DNA of 64,000 bases, taken from the NCBI GenBank assembly GCA_965237785.1, contig OZ250159.1, positions 2,418,001-2,482,000 on the forward strand. The letters are read 5' to 3'. This document shows, one piece after another, positions 26,026 to 35,017 of this stretch; position 1 is the first letter of the stretch, and every line of letters begins with the position of its first letter. This DNA comes from UBA6522 sp965237785 (lineage in GTDB: Bacteria > Pseudomonadota > Gammaproteobacteria > Steroidobacterales > Rariloculaceae). The notes beneath the pieces were generated by a model. That model saw only the letters and a list, made by a program, of their open reading frames with translations, searched no databases and had not been told where the DNA came from. Made by a program: the position numbers and the translations under genes.

Positions 26026-27363
26026 TTATGTCCCTTCGGCGCTTCCAGCATTATCGGGGCGCTCTATTGGATCGCGTTTCTTTATGGGAGGTGGCGGTGG
26101 AACCCAAGCCCGAAGCTTCTGACCGATGCGGTCATAGAACTCCGGTACAAGCGTTTCCAGATCTTCAATAAATGTCTTGCTCCCGGAAAAGCGAACACCA
26201 AGCTCCCTTAGCATGAACACTTCAAACCGAATGGGTGATGCCACTGTTTGATCGCTCAGGAGACAGGTAGGATCCTCCAGTGAATCCGCCAACGGTGCCT
26301 GCGTGGGCATTACTCTTCCCGGCCAGTGCACTCGAACAAAGACGTTTGTACCGTCTACCTTTTTTAACTGACGAAGGAGCCAGTTTATTCTTGCCCTGGC
26401 GCTCTTCTTGTCCCGTGGAGCGATTAGCCGCATTGAGCTCGAGATTGTTCTGGTTTGTAAATTTGCGGCCACATCAAGATCGCTCGCAGCGTCCTGAATT
26501 GTGAAGGCGGAACACAGTTCATGGGATGTGATCAGTCGATCGCAGGCATCTTTAAGCCGGAGTTCTGGGTCGAGTCTGTGCTTTCGAGTAAGGCGCAGGA
26601 CAACCCGTTTGGTGATCCGACGATTCAGAATCAAGCAAATATCCCGCTCCTCCTGGAACCAACTTGCTACAGTGTTTTCGATCTCCGGGGAAGTGCGTTT
26701 GAATTGCGCGGCGCTCCGAACGCTCAATACGAGTCCGCGCCATTCTGAATTCATTTTGTCGAATCGCCTTACCCCTGAGCTCCCATGCTCGAAGAAGCGG
26801 ACCATTTCCCCAAGAATGAATTCCTGTTCCGTATCCAAGCCACCCATGTCCCTTAAAATAAGCGACGCCCGCGTTAGCAGGCTGATCCACGAAAAATGGT
26901 AAAAATTTACGCGACTCGATATTCTCTTGGGTACAAAATAGGGTATATGGGTAGGCGACGAAACTAACTGATTCGACAGCGTTATGACGGCATCAGCCCC
27001 ATATTTCTTGGCGATTTCACCATAGCGGTGAACCTGCTCTTCGTTTAGTCGCGCATTGTCAATTTTGGCTTCAACCAAAGCCGTCCACGTTACTTTGCGC
27101 GTTTCAATACGAAGCACGCCATCTGGCCGTTCAATGCTGCCGTCGCGAATGCCTGGAAACGATACTTCCGTATAACTATCCAGTTTGGTTGTCTTTCCCA
27201 TCCGCACACCGCAACGATGTAGCAACTCCTTCGCGAGTGGACGGACGACAGTCAACGTCGCGAGCAGTATTGAGACGATTCGTTCTTCCTTACGGGATGG
27301 GGCTACTGTTGGAATGAGCCTCGCTGATTGCGCCCCCGCCAAGATTTCATCGAGCTTGGACAT
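26026..27363 (-). CDS. PD-(D/E)XK-like protein of unknown role
   Basis: 445 residues. Near the N-terminus, RPDGVLRI (about 78-85) followed by TALVEAKIDNARLNEEQVHRY and DAVITLSNQLV has the spacing of a PD-(D/E)XK nuclease fold (D ... EAK ... Q). The remaining 300 residues are helical and basic, ending in a proline run (WVPPPPPIKKRD). No toxin or methylase partner is adjacent. I recognise this as a protein often labelled stress-response or hypothetical in accessory regions; nuclease activity is inferred from the motif only. Confidence 0.6.
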   Translation of the reverse strand: MSKLDEILAGAQSARLIPTVAPSRKEERIVSILLATLTVVRPLAKELLHRCGVRMGKTTKLDSYTEVSFPGIRDGSIERPDGVLRIETRKVTWTALVEAKIDNARLNEEQVHRYGEIAKKYGADAVITLSNQLVSSPTHIPYFVPKRISSRVNFYHFSWISLLTRASLILRDMGGLDTEQEFILGEMVRFFEHGSSGVRRFDKMNSEWRGLVLSVRSAAQFKRTSPEIENTVASWFQEERDICLILNRRITKRVVLRLTRKHRLDPELRLKDACDRLITSHELCSAFTIQDAASDLDVAANLQTRTISSSMRLIAPRDKKSARARINWLLRQLKKVDGTNVFVRVHWPGRVMPTQAPLADSLEDPTCLLSDQTVASPIRFEVFMLRELGVRFSGSKTFIEDLETLVPEFYDRIGQKLRAWVPPPPPIKKRDPIERPDNAGSAEGT

Positions 27364-27401
27364 GCGTTAGATTGTAGGAAATACCGCGGTGGATATCTAC
27401 T

Positions 27402-27740
27402 TCAAGAAAAGTTGCCGTCGTTCGTCAACAGGCGTTTTCGCTTTCGCCAATAGGCCAATGGCAGCACTACGCCCAACGCAAGCCCGCCCAAGAGCGTCGC
27501 CAAGATCAAGTAGTCTGGGGCACCGCTCAGTGGACTCGCCACAAGCGTTGCTACGGACCAGTACACCGTCGCGATGGCAAGCCGGGGCGCCGCCTGGAGA
27601 TACGCCAGCCCCACGGGCAACGTGATGAAGCCAACGAACACGGCGGGCGTGAACAGTGCGAAGCTCGGGATCCAGGCCAGCACGGCCAATACCAGAACGA
27701 TCCAGCACCCCGTCGCCCGACTTGTTTTTTTCATGCCCAT
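27402..27740 (-). CDS. Small membrane protein
   Basis: 112 residues with four likely membrane segments (about 12-30, 33-48, 54-70 and 77-97) and a basic tail WRKRKRLL. No family recognised. It stands between two soluble hypothetical proteins on the same strand. Real coding is likely from the regular hydrophobic pattern. Confidence 0.5.
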   Translation of the reverse strand: MGMKKTSRATGCWIVLVLAVLAWIPSFALFTPAVFVGFITLPVGLAYLQAAPRLAIATVYWSVATLVASPLSGAPDYLILATLLGGLALGVVLPLAYWRKRKRLLTNDGNFS

Positions 27741-27926
27741 TCCTGAGTCAAGTAACCAATGCGGACTCCGGCTTCATTCGCGGAGTAGTTACGTAGCACA
27801 GGGTATCGCGATCATCGGTCTTCTGGAAACTCAAGCGTGCTCGACTTGCGTAATAAGGACCGGGGTCACTCCACTTTTTGTACTGGCGTCTCTGGAAATC
27901 CCGGGACGGTTCAGCGCGTCTTTGCC

Positions 27927-28523
27927 TCACATGCTGTTCAAGTAACCATCGCATCCAGTGAAATAGCCCGCGACCCCATTCATCACGTCGGCCAACGTAG
28001 GTAGGTAAAATTCGCTGTAAGCAATTCGCAAGGGATTGCCCTGCCGATCCACCGGATAACGATAGGCGTATGAGGCGGGGTCGATATTGGCAAACTCTAG
28101 GATAATCTCAGCGACGACGGGATCGGCCTCATCGGGGTCTACGGTTCCGTATAGTTCAAGCATTCCCATGAATGCTGCCCACAGCTCTTCGAGATCGTGC
28201 GAGCGCCAATTGGGCTCGATACGGACGCGGGGCCCGTATGTCGCCAAGTGGTATTTGAGCGACAATTCAATGTACTGCCGATAGCTAAATATGATCGGGA
28301 AAACAAGAATGTCTCGCGTGTATCTGTCGCCGGTTGACGCTTCGATCATCAAGTCCGCGGCTTTCTTGTAGCCTTCCATCATCAGCACGAGCCGGGCAAA
28401 TCCGTCGTTTTCGATCTCCGCGTTCTCCAAGGGGTCGCCGGCAACAACGAAGGGCCTGTCGCCCAGTCTGGGCCAGCGAAATTCCGCATTCAAAATATTC
28501 TCAAATAATTTTCGTTTGGCCAT
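27927..28523 (-). CDS. Conserved hypothetical protein, possible HEPN-like fold
   Basis: 198 residues. FSYRQYIELSLKYHLATYG followed after 15 residues by HDLEELW matches the general layout of HEPN-like proteins (RQ-x-IEL-x-LK ... GHDL), although the RNase R-x4-6-H motif is not clear. The rest is helical and acidic. Start is ATG 28523. No partner is adjacent. Could be a toxin-like or nucleic-acid sensing protein, but function is unknown. Confidence 0.55.
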   Translation of the reverse strand: MAKRKLFENILNAEFRWPRLGDRPFVVAGDPLENAEIENDGFARLVLMMEGYKKAADLMIEASTGDRYTRDILVFPIIFSYRQYIELSLKYHLATYGPRVRIEPNWRSHDLEELWAAFMGMLELYGTVDPDEADPVVAEIILEFANIDPASYAYRYPVDRQGNPLRIAYSEFYLPTLADVMNGVAGYFTGCDGYLNSM

Positions 28524-28998
28524 GAGTTCCCTCCGCGAGTGTCGAGCCCGTGCACGTGAAACGTCTCGTCAAACCTTCCCAGTTTCGTTGTCCAGACTGT
28601 CCCATGTTCTTCATCATTCTCCCTCCCTACCCCGGTTTGCAGGGGTGGGTGCTCTTTGGCAATGGCGCTTGCCCGTTCTATTCAACAGCCATTGGCAATC
28701 CAACCAAACCAGACCTTCGCATCGGCTCTGATCACGCAATCTCAGTTTCAATCCATCAGACCCACCCTGCCTTCTTTGCGACTTGCGATACCGCGCACCC
28801 GAAATGCTATATTGCCACTGCGACAATCCGCAGCTACTCTTGGCCACGGAGTTACAAGAAGAAACAAGAGGACTTCTAGTACGCTCGTTTGCTGCGGAAG
28901 GAATAGACGCGCAACGGACAAGCGCTTTGCTTGCGTCGTCTCAATTGCCCACCCATTTCTTGACGGCGTGGTATAGGTGTCCAACGGGAGAATTGGCG
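28524..28998. other. Intergenic, 475 bases between divergent genes
   Basis: Separates the minus-strand hypothetical from the plus-strand M48 gene and must hold both promoters. Short overlapping ORFs are in several frames with no motif. An in-frame upstream extension of the M48 gene (to 28783) is rejected because the lipoprotein signal starts at 28999. Confidence 0.5.
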
Positions 28999-30171
28999 AT
29001 GAAATGGACTCTACCGGCACTCATCTTGCTCTTGTCAGGCTGCGCAGTCGGTCCGGGGCTGAAGGGCGTGATGCCCTATCAAACCGAATTCAGTGAGGCA
29101 CAGAGCGCCATAGACCGCCATTACCTGCCACGCTCCCGATATCTATCCGCACGGGAATGGCGCCCGACCGTGGATCGGGTTGTAAACAGAATTGGTCCAG
29201 CCGCCCGGGAAACGTGTCGAGCCGTTGGGGCGATGCACTGTGGAATAATCGGTGGTCACATAGAAATAGTCGAAGATTCTTCGATCAACGCCTTTGTGGA
29301 TAACCAGTACCGAATTAGTCTTCACTCTGGTTTGCTGACTCATGCCTCAAGCGACGAGGAAATCGCGGCCGTTGTTGCTCATGAGTACGGTCATGTATTC
29401 GCCAACCATTTTGAGAAACAAGCTGCCAACGCCGGCAGTGGATCGCTCTGGGGAGGGCTGGTGGGTTTGGCCATTCTCGCGGCCAGCGACGGGTACATCG
29501 ACGCCGACACCGCCTCAGACGTCATGGAGGACAGCATGGCGATCGGCTTGTACGCTGGAGGCTTGGCGTTCAGCCAGCAATTCGAGCTTGAGTCCGATTA
29601 CTACGCTGCGTTGATTCTGGACAGTGCCGGCATCGACCTGGATGCCGGCCGAAACTTGCTGGTCCGGCTTGCCCGAGCTTCGGAAGGCGATACCAGCCAT
29701 GGAACCGGCGCCTGGGGGACGGATGCCCGTCTCATGGCTACCACACATCCTGCCAATGATTGGCGAATCGCCCGATGGATGGGTGTCGCCAAATCCATTC
29801 AAGAGAGCAAGACGATCTCGCCATCGGGAAACGACACCGAACTGCGTCAGGCGGCTCTGAGTGGACTTGCGAATCCACCCATCAAAATGGGAAACGTCAC
29901 GCGGTGGGTCAATCCGGACAATGGCCGTTCCGGCATGATGACGATTACAGGAATTCTGCCCATGCGAACGTGTCAGTCCGCAACTCTGCACGCGCAGTGC
30001 ATCCGCTACCGCCAGCAGGACTTTTACATGGACCAGGTTGGAAGCGAAGTAAGGCATTTGTGTAACGCCCCAAGGATTTCAGGCGATGACAATTCCTGGG
30101 AGTGGTTCTATGCGGGAACAGAAGCTCCTGGGAGATTGTATCGTGATGGCTGTCCCCGGCTACCCGACTAG
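28999..30171 (+). CDS. M48-family zinc metalloprotease, lipoprotein
   Basis: 390 residues from ATG 28999. MKWTLPALILLLSGC is a lipoprotein signal with the acylated cysteine at 15, so the protein is anchored to the outer or inner membrane facing the periplasm. The peptidase core has HEYGH at 128-132 and a downstream ELESDYYA glutamate ligand, as in Ste24/LoiP/BepA-type proteases of outer-membrane quality control. A glycine-rich helix (SLWGGLVGLAILAAS) follows the zinc helix. The C-terminal third is unassigned. Monocistronic, followed by a perfect palindrome at 30244. Confidence 0.85.
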   Translation: MKWTLPALILLLSGCAVGPGLKGVMPYQTEFSEAQSAIDRHYLPRSRYLSAREWRPTVDRVVNRIGPAARETCRAVGAMHCGIIGGHIEIVEDSSINAFVDNQYRISLHSGLLTHASSDEEIAAVVAHEYGHVFANHFEKQAANAGSGSLWGGLVGLAILAASDGYIDADTASDVMEDSMAIGLYAGGLAFSQQFELESDYYAALILDSAGIDLDAGRNLLVRLARASEGDTSHGTGAWGTDARLMATTHPANDWRIARWMGVAKSIQESKTISPSGNDTELRQAALSGLANPPIKMGNVTRWVNPDNGRSGMMTITGILPMRTCQSATLHAQCIRYRQQDFYMDQVGSEVRHLCNAPRISGDDNSWEWFYAGTEAPGRLYRDGCPRLPD

Positions 30172-30243
30172 TCTTCCCTGTTCGAGCGATCCGTGCGGCG
30201 CGTAGGGCCGGTGCGGCCAGAAAATCCCGATCAAGCTGGCTAA

Positions 30244-30275
30244 GACCTCGGGGCAACCATGGTTGCCCCGAGGTC
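30244..30275. terminator. Perfect 32-base palindrome behind the M48 gene
   Basis: Two 16-base arms, left GACCTCGGGGCAACCA, fully self-complementary with no loop of its own. It lies 73 bases after the M48 stop. As RNA it would form a strong GC-rich hairpin, but only CCAAAATA follows, not a T-run; it may be a rho-independent-like terminator, a REP-type element or a protein site. Confidence 0.55.
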
Positions 30276-30502
30276 CAAAATAGGCCGAAATTTCCTCGGA
30301 CTCGGTGGTCCAACATCGGGGGCAAGTCCACCACATCAATCATGCACCACACGAAATGGTCCAAGTTTCGGGTGGCAGGTCATTGCCGGGAGAAGCCCAA
30401 CAACTCAAGGTACATAGGCGAACGGCGCCAGCCATCGGGCGAGACACTTCTACCGGGTACCAGTGACACGGCATGCGACTCAGCCGCAAGCGACTTCGGC
30501 GC

Positions 30503-30921
30503 TCACGGCACCGTCAGCGGCTCCACGCAGCGCGGACCGTCATTGGATGCCTTGTTTACCCAGGTCGTGACCGCCTGAACCGCCATCGCCTCCGCCGGAT
30601 AGGCGTCCAGCGCCACGGATTGGCCGTCGAGCCACGGGTCGAACGCCGCCGGCGGCAGGATCACCGGCATGCGGTGGTGCAGCGCGGACAACGTTTTGTT
30701 CGCTGCGGTGGTCAGTATGGTGCACGTCTGTACCGAATCGCCCGGTTCCAGCTCAGCCAGCGACCGCGGAAGTGCAATACCCTCCGGCACGATCCAGTGC
30801 TCCCAAAGTCCGGCGAAGGCCATCGGTCCGCCATCCCTGCGGCCAATGAGGTAGGGTTGTCTGGCGTTGCCCAGGCGCTTCCATTCGTAGAATCCGTCGG
30901 CGGGAATCAGGCAGCGCCGGG
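30503..30921 (-). pseudogene. SRAP/YedK protein, N-terminally truncated copy
   Basis: These 420 bases (30502-30921) are almost identical to 35640-36059, the 3' part of the intact SRAP gene. The part encoding the N-terminus, including the catalytic Cys2 and the NARAE motif, is missing. At 30921 the sequence jumps within a CCGGGATCAGT context that also occurs at about 36153 in the intact copy, consistent with a deletion between short repeats. It cannot form the thiazolidine DNA crosslink and is a pseudogene. Confidence 0.88.
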
Positions 30922-30961
30922 ATCAGTGAAGAGTTACCAGTCGTTTCTCCGCATTCCGTCC

Positions 30962-31684
30962 TCACGCCAGGTTTTTCAGTGCTTCCCTGCGCGTGAGGTT
31001 CGAGAGACGAGAACCGTTTGTACCGACGTAGCGCCGGACCTCTCCCGGATCGGTCCGCGCATAGTCGCGAAGCGCCCAACCCATCGCCTTCTGCACGAAG
31101 AACTCCCGGTGCCCCATGCAAGCCCCGATACAGTCGTACAGCAGCGCTAGATCGGTGTCTTCCTTGAAGCCGAGCTGACACAGGAGCGCGGCGCGGCGGC
31201 GCCAGATGTTCTCGTCCCCCGCCCAGCCGCGCATCATGGTGCCCATCGGTTCCGGTTCGGCGGAAAGGATATGCCCGAGTCCGGCGGGCGCGATCCGGTC
31301 GACATAGTCCCACCAGGCGCCGTTGACGATGAGCTCATCGAGTACCGGCACGGATTCGAAGTTCAGCCAGCACAGGAAGGGGCGGTGAACCGCGAGTTCC
31401 ACCGCTGCATAGCGCTGTTCGCGGTAGCTCGCCTCGCGCCGCAGTGCGAGAATCGTGGCCCGCCAGTCGCCCGCACGGGCGGGCGGGTAGCGGTCGAAGA
31501 CGGCCCGTGCGGTCTTCCGCATCACGGGTACGCGCATACCCATGAACGGCATGCTCGATTTCATGTACCGTTGCTGGCCGACAGCCCGCTCGGGCTCGCG
31601 CACCAGCCAGAGCTCGTCGTGGACGGCGCGGATCAATGTGCGGGATGCCTGCGCCCCGGGCGCGGCAATCGACCGGTTATTCAC
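30962..31684 (-). CDS. AlkD-like DNA alkylation repair protein
   Basis: 240 residues built of HEAT-like helical repeats, with the family blocks YMKSSMPFMGMRVPVMRK near 40-57, WWDYVDRIAPAGLGHIL near 124-140 and FVQKAMGWALRDYARTDP near 195-212. AlkD-type glycosylases remove positively charged alkylated bases without base flipping. The start is GTG at 31684. On the minus strand it stands upstream of the SRAP gene, and a 36-codon stub of a second copy is at 36346-36456, so alkD-like plus SRAP was one unit that was duplicated. Confidence 0.88.
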   Translation of the reverse strand: MNNRSIAAPGAQASRTLIRAVHDELWLVREPERAVGQQRYMKSSMPFMGMRVPVMRKTARAVFDRYPPARAGDWRATILALRREASYREQRYAAVELAVHRPFLCWLNFESVPVLDELIVNGAWWDYVDRIAPAGLGHILSAEPEPMGTMMRGWAGDENIWRRRAALLCQLGFKEDTDLALLYDCIGACMGHREFFVQKAMGWALRDYARTDPGEVRRYVGTNGSRLSNLTRREALKNLA

Positions 31685-31758
31685 AACACCTGCCCTGGCG
31701 TACGGAAGTGAGGCTATCCTGCCGCTCGGAGGGTCGGAGTTTCAACCGAATCCGGCGT
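31613..31758. repeat. 146-base repeat (alkD start and upstream DNA), copy 1
   Basis: Matches 36385-36530 over 146 bases with few differences. It holds the first 24 codons of the AlkD-like gene and about 74 bases before it, presumably with its promoter. Together with the SRAP repeat (30502-30921 and 35640-36059) it marks the two copies of one ancestral alkD-SRAP unit. Confidence 0.9.
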
Positions 31759-32059
31759 AAGCCCCTCCCATCCCCCGCACCGGCATGGGCCGAGTGGACG
31801 ACGACCCAGGATCACATATGCATCCCGAAGAACGAGGTTCCGGCTGATGGAGGGATGTATGTGCGAAAGCGCGGGGAAGCCGATCAACTCCGCAATCGGC
31901 GTTAGACGTTTAGCGGTCCAGCGTCACATATTCGCGGTGAGTTTCTGCTATCTCCAAGTTCGGCAGGATGTACCGCCTTGAGATGACTGACGGTCCGTGG
32001 CCGGACCAGGGAGAAACTCGGTAAGTTCGCGCGATTGCATGGTAGGATGCGGATTGAAA

Positions 32060-32080
32060 ATTGCATATAATTATTGCAAT
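32060..32080. promoter_or_regulatory. Operator-like inverted repeat over a -10 box
   Basis: ATTGCA and TGCAAT arms flank TATAATTAT, which contains a perfect TATAAT at 32066-32071. It lies 33 bases before the ATG of the XRE-ImmA gene. This is the expected place for autorepression by the XRE domain; the -35 element is poor. Confidence 0.6.
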
Positions 32081-32113
32081 GTGAATAGCGCAAGACTAAC
32101 TGGAGGAACTCCG

Positions 32114-33220
32114 ATGGCAGATCAGATCATCGGTACCCGGATCAAGGCGTTAAGGCAGGAACGCGGTCTCTCGCAGGAGCGTTTGGCACGACTGTTCGGG
32201 TTCAAGGACCGGCAAACAGTGTCGGCGATAGAGACCGGCGTGCGGCGTTTGACTGCGACGGAGTTGTTGCTTGCCGTGGAGAAGCTGAACGTGCCGATCG
32301 ACTACTTCACCGATCCCTTTCGGCTCGACGGCGAGGGGCGGTTTTCCTGGCGGCAAAGCGGCGTTGGGCGGTCGCAACTTGCCGAATACGAGCTGACGGC
32401 CAGTCGTTGGGTGGGCGCGTACCGATCATTGGCTGCGCAGATAGGGCGACCGGCGCCGCTGATGCGGCGGGCTCTCGGTCTCACCAGGTTGTCTCGGTTC
32501 GAGGACGCGATGGACGCGGGCGAGCGGTTCGTCGCCGAATTGGAACTTGGAGATGTTCCGGCTCAACGTCTGGCGGCGACGATGCAAGACGAACTCGGGA
32601 TATTAGTGCTCATGGTGGACGCCTACCAGGGTATTTCCGGGGCGGCATGCCGCCTGCCCGAACTCGACGCGGTATTGATCGCGCGAGGGGAAGTGGAGGG
32701 ACGCCGCAACTTCGACTTGGCGCATGAGCTGTTTCACATTTTGACCTGGGAAGCGATGCCGCCCGCGCACGTAGAAGATGCCAGGGACTTCGGCGGGAAC
32801 CGGGTGGAACAGCTCGCCAACAATTTCGCGGCCTCAGTGCTGATGCCGAGGGCGGCGATTGAGTCGTTCGGCGACTGTAGGCCGTTGGAGATGGACAAGC
32901 TGATCGCGCGACTGAATACCGCGGCGAACGAATTGGGTGTGACCTCGTCGGCCCTGCGCTGGCGTTTAGTTGCTCTTGGGCAGTTGACCAAGGCGAAAGC
33001 TCAAGCGATCCCGGAATCGGCGCTGAGGAACAATGGTCGACAGAATGAGGTGCCAGCGCCGCCCGCGTTGTATTCGCGCCCGTTCATGGAGGTGCTCGCG
33101 ACGGCCATCGGCCACGGCCATATTTCTGTTCGTCGGGCGGCGGTGCTGGTCGGGCTCCCGATCGAGGATCTCCAGGAGCTGTTCACGGTCCACGACGTCG
33201 ATTTCGCGATTGATCTTTGA
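32114..33220 (+). CDS. XRE regulator-ImmA/IrrE metallopeptidase fusion
   Basis: 368 residues from ATG 32114 with GGAGG eight bases upstream. Residues about 5-62 form an XRE helix-turn-helix (TRIKALRQERGLSQERLARLF). The ImmA/IrrE (DUF955) zinc-protease core has HELFH at 204-208 and the later helix NRVEQLANNFAASVLMP. Such fusions act as regulators or as the antitoxin of two-gene modules. The next gene, a PIN-domain protein, starts at the stop codon, so the two are co-expressed. An operator-like palindrome lies upstream. Confidence 0.88.
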   Translation: MADQIIGTRIKALRQERGLSQERLARLFGFKDRQTVSAIETGVRRLTATELLLAVEKLNVPIDYFTDPFRLDGEGRFSWRQSGVGRSQLAEYELTASRWVGAYRSLAAQIGRPAPLMRRALGLTRLSRFEDAMDAGERFVAELELGDVPAQRLAATMQDELGILVLMVDAYQGISGAACRLPELDAVLIARGEVEGRRNFDLAHELFHILTWEAMPPAHVEDARDFGGNRVEQLANNFAASVLMPRAAIESFGDCRPLEMDKLIARLNTAANELGVTSSALRWRLVALGQLTKAKAQAIPESALRNNGRQNEVPAPPALYSRPFMEVLATAIGHGHISVRRAAVLVGLPIEDLQELFTVHDVDFAIDL

Positions 33221-33240
33221 GCGGAACGGTCGGCCGCGCG

Positions 33241-33738
33241 ATGTCGGTACTCGTGGACACGAATGTGATTATCGAGTCGCATCGAACGGGTACCTGGCGA
33301 GCGTTGGCCGGCGGCTATCGGGTGGAGACCGTTGAAGACTGCGTGACGGAGACGCAAACAGGCTTCCAGCTTCGACGCCCGGAACAGTCTATCGTTGCCA
33401 GCGAGCTACGGGCATCGCTGGCGGTAGTCCATGCCGTTGACAACCGGCAACGCGCCGAATTGGCGGTTCGGACTCACGGAATCGCGCTGGACAGGGGCGA
33501 AGAGTCGCTCTGGGCGCACGCGCTGGGTCGGGATGACGGCTGGCTCCTGTGCGGTCCGGACAGAGCCAGTCTGCGATGCGGAGTCAGGCTGGGGTTTCGG
33601 GAACGGCTCATCTCTCTCGAGGAACTGCTCGAACGCGTGGGCCATCGGCCGAGGATTGCACTGAAGCAGCATTACACACGGAAGTGGTTGAATGTAGCAC
33701 TCGCCGAGCTTGTCTTCGCCGAGCGAGACGGCAGTTGA
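33241..33738 (+). CDS. PIN-like domain protein paired with XRE-ImmA
   Basis: 165 residues from ATG 33241; a TTG at 33217, overlapping the previous stop, would add eight residues. The N-terminus MSVLVDTNVIIESHRTGTWRAL is the first strand and acidic site of PIN-type ribonucleases, followed by ETQTGF, and ALGRDDGWLLCGPDRASL fits the later acidic strand. Position in an overlapping pair with an XRE-ImmA protein suggests the toxin or effector of a TA-like module. Catalytic activity is inferred from the motif pattern. Confidence 0.7.
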   Translation: MSVLVDTNVIIESHRTGTWRALAGGYRVETVEDCVTETQTGFQLRRPEQSIVASELRASLAVVHAVDNRQRAELAVRTHGIALDRGEESLWAHALGRDDGWLLCGPDRASLRCGVRLGFRERLISLEELLERVGHRPRIALKQHYTRKWLNVALAELVFAERDGS

Positions 33739-33920
33739 AGCCGTGCGTTTAAGCGGGAGACGGCTGGGTGCTGTCCGATGAAGCGATTCGAGACCTATTG
33801 ACGCGGGTTGAAGTACAGCGGCGGACGGGAAAGGGGTGGGATGCGCACCGGGGCTTTCCGGTTCGAGGCGAGCATGTTCAAATGTGAATTCCCCAAGAAT
33901 CTGCGAATGACACCGGAGAC

Positions 33921-34544
33921 ATGGACAGGACAGTCCAGTTCTCGGCAGACAGCTTTGCCGACGACGTTTCGAGCATAGGTGTATGTGGATGGCCGGTCGG
34001 CCACGATGCGGCCGCCCGACACCAGTACCTTCCGGTGCGGCTCAAGGACGTTGCCGTCCGGGCGCGCGCACTAATGGATCGCCACGGGCTCGACGAGTGG
34101 GCGCTACGCTTCAACGGCGCACGGAAAAAACTGGGCGAATGCCGTCCGCAGCAGAAGCTGCTCCTTATCAGCCGGGCGCACGCCGTGAACGAAGCGCCCG
34201 GACAGGTCACCGACACCATCCTGCACGAGATCGCCCACGCGCTCGCCGGACCGGACGCGGGGCACGGACCTGCCTGGAAAGAGATCGCCAGGCGGCTTGG
34301 CGCAACACCGAAGTCCTGCGCGGCCGAAAGCGACGAGGCACGCAATACCCGGGAAGCCGCCAGGGCCATATTCCGGACCGGCGACGCCGTCGCCTTCGTC
34401 GCCCGCAGGGACGTCAGAACAGGGACTATCGTGCGCATGAACCCCAAGCGCGCCAAGGTGCAATGCGGCGATGTCATGTGGTCGGTACCCTACGCGCGGC
34501 TCAGCACGGACCGCCACCCCGACCTTGAACCGCCGGAAGACTGA
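33921..34544 (+). CDS. SprT-like zinc metalloprotease domain protein
   Basis: 207 residues at most. ARALMDRHGLDEWALRFNGA is the typical start of a SprT-like domain, and LHEIAHALAG with a third histidine in GHGPAWKEIARRLG gives the zinc site. The C-terminal 70 residues contain a small beta-rich segment (DAVAFVARRDVRTGTIVRMN). SprT-like proteases in eukaryotes remove DNA-protein crosslinks; the bacterial role is less clear. The first 40 residues show no family match, so the true start could be downstream of 33921. A promoter was not recognised. Confidence 0.75.
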   Translation: MDRTVQFSADSFADDVSSIGVCGWPVGHDAAARHQYLPVRLKDVAVRARALMDRHGLDEWALRFNGARKKLGECRPQQKLLLISRAHAVNEAPGQVTDTILHEIAHALAGPDAGHGPAWKEIARRLGATPKSCAAESDEARNTREAARAIFRTGDAVAFVARRDVRTGTIVRMNPKRAKVQCGDVMWSVPYARLSTDRHPDLEPPED

Positions 34545-34709
34545 TCGGTGAGCCGGAAATTGGGTTACGACTTCATCGCGATCGGGGAGCGCGTCAAGCA
34601 TCGAACTCGATATTCAGATTTCCGCGATTCCGAATCAATACTCGAGAAACCAGGATTGCGCTGACTAATCTCGGTACTACATGCTTACGTTCCAGACAAC
34701 GAATAGACT

Positions 34710-34740
34710 GCCATTGACCGAGGAGCAGAAGGCGGATTTG
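34710..34740 (+). repeat. 31-base relic of a BrnA-like gene start
   Basis: Identical to 36572-36602, codons 8-17 of the small BrnA-like gene at 36552. No other part of that gene is present here. It lies just before the hicA operator. Confidence 0.8.
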
Positions 34741-34753
34741 CCCGCTGACTTGC

Positions 34754-34773
34754 TTCGTACATATCTGTACGAA
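34754..34773. promoter_or_regulatory. hicAB operator candidate
   Basis: TTCGTACA and TGTACGAA form a perfect inverted repeat around TATC. It ends 4 bases before the hicA ATG, over the ribosome-binding position, and is well placed for autorepression by the HicB DNA-binding domain. Overlap with the ribosome site could also let it act in RNA. Confidence 0.65.
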
Positions 34774-34777
34774 TATC

Positions 34778-35017
34778 ATGACCGGTAACGAGTTTGTGCG
34801 CCGTGTGCGGCGTCTCGGGCGCGAGCGTGGCGTCGCGGTGCGCTTCGAAAGCCGTCCGGGCAAGGGAAGCCACGGGCGACTGTACTTCGGGGAGCGCTTC
34901 GCCACGCTCAAGGACCGGCGCAAGGAGATCGGCGCCGGGCTACTTGCAGCTATGCTCCGGCAACTCGGACTGAATCTCGAGGACCTTGAGCGACGTCAGC
35001 AGAGGAAAGCAGAATGA
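34778..35017 (+). CDS. hicA: HicA-family mRNA interferase toxin
   Basis: 79 residues. A small dsRBD-like fold with the catalytic histidine in PGKGSHGRLYFG, and the family's C-terminal block RKEIGAGLLAAMLRQLGL. HicA toxins cleave mRNA and are held by HicB. The gene overlaps hicB by 4 bases (ATGA) and follows the palindrome at 34754. It has no normal Shine-Dalgarno sequence because the operator occupies that place. Confidence 0.92.
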   Translation: MTGNEFVRRVRRLGRERGVAVRFESRPGKGSHGRLYFGERFATLKDRRKEIGAGLLAAMLRQLGLNLEDLERRQQRKAE

